Positions 6,200 to 6,323 of a stretch of DNA of 6,323 nt are shown here, piece after piece. The number at the start of each line of letters is the position of its first letter. Position 1 is the first letter of the stretch. The stretch comes from Oscillospiraceae bacterium (GTDB lineage Bacteria; Bacillota; Clostridia; Oscillospirales; Ruminococcaceae): positions 1 through 6,323 of the forward strand of contig JAFPPJ010000151.1 of the NCBI GenBank assembly GCA_017410745.1. Reading direction: 5' to 3'. The notes under the pieces are model-generated. The model was not told where the DNA came from, searched no databases, and saw nothing but the letters and a program-made list of their open reading frames with translations. A program made the position numbers and the translations under genes.

Positions 6200-6323
6200 T
6201 TATTCTCTTATCTGTCCGTCGCCGGTGACAAGATACTTTGTCGTTGTCATCTCGGTCAGTCCCATAGGTCCTCTTGCGTGCAGCTTCTGGGTCGAGATGC
6301 CTATCTCTGCGCCAAGACCGAAC
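6200..6323 (-). CDS. proA: Gamma-glutamyl phosphate reductase, C-terminal 40 residues, cut by window edge
   Basis: It reduces gamma-glutamyl phosphate to glutamate semialdehyde with NADPH, the second step of proline synthesis. Only the last 40 codons and a TAA stop are in the window. The visible tail has the conserved ProA ending: GAEIGISTQKLHARGPMGL, then KYLVTGDGQIRE. No frameshift or stop interrupts it. It reads in the same direction as glyS and precedes it by 58 bases, but no shared function links them. Confidence 0.93.
   Translation of the reverse strand, partial: FGLGAEIGISTQKLHARGPMGLTEMTTTKYLVTGDGQIRE

Noticed and set aside
1..6323. CRISPR arrays, tRNA or rRNA genes, insertion sequences, attachment sites
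   Set aside because: No regularly spaced repeats, tRNA-like cloverleaf, transposase or terminal repeats were seen on either strand.

Overview
All genes in this window lie on the minus strand, so transcription runs from high to low coordinates. The sequence has moderate GC and AGGAGG-type ribosome binding sites. It carries a dimeric-type (single-chain) class II glycyl-tRNA synthetase and a radical SAM protein of the anaerobic activase type. Together these suggest an anaerobic Firmicute of the Clostridia, plausibly a Ruminococcus or Oscillospiraceae relative. That placement is inferred from protein character, not from a database comparison.

Layout in transcription order. 6323-6200: the last 40 codons of proA (proline biosynthesis). 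6199-6142: a short gap with no T-box leader. 6141-4756: glyS, complete. 4755-4697: a gap with a GC-rich hairpin that could be a weak terminator. 4696-3770: an unrecognised multi-pass membrane protein of 308 residues. 3794-3678: a possible small ORF of 38 residues bridging to the next gene. 3681-2170: a complete but lidless Hsp70-family ATPase of 503 residues. 2180-348: a 610-residue protein that keeps a recognisable but degenerate Hsp70 lobe II and a substrate-binding-like beta domain, while lacking the nucleotide-binding signatures. 351-1: the N-terminal 117 residues of an NrdG-like radical SAM protein, cut by the window edge.

The right half (proA, glyS) is ordinary housekeeping. The left half, 4696 to 1, looks like one accessory operon: the Hsp70, pseudo-Hsp70 and radical SAM genes overlap by 11 and 4 nt, which implies translational coupling. 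A working idea is that the active Hsp70 and its degenerate partner form a complex, perhaps with the membrane protein, and that the radical SAM enzyme modifies or activates a partner encoded further downstream, outside the window. No such partner (NrdD, a glycyl-radical enzyme or a peptide substrate) is visible, so the function of the system is unknown. The pairing of an active and a degenerate Hsp70 with an activase-like radical SAM gene is the most interesting content here.
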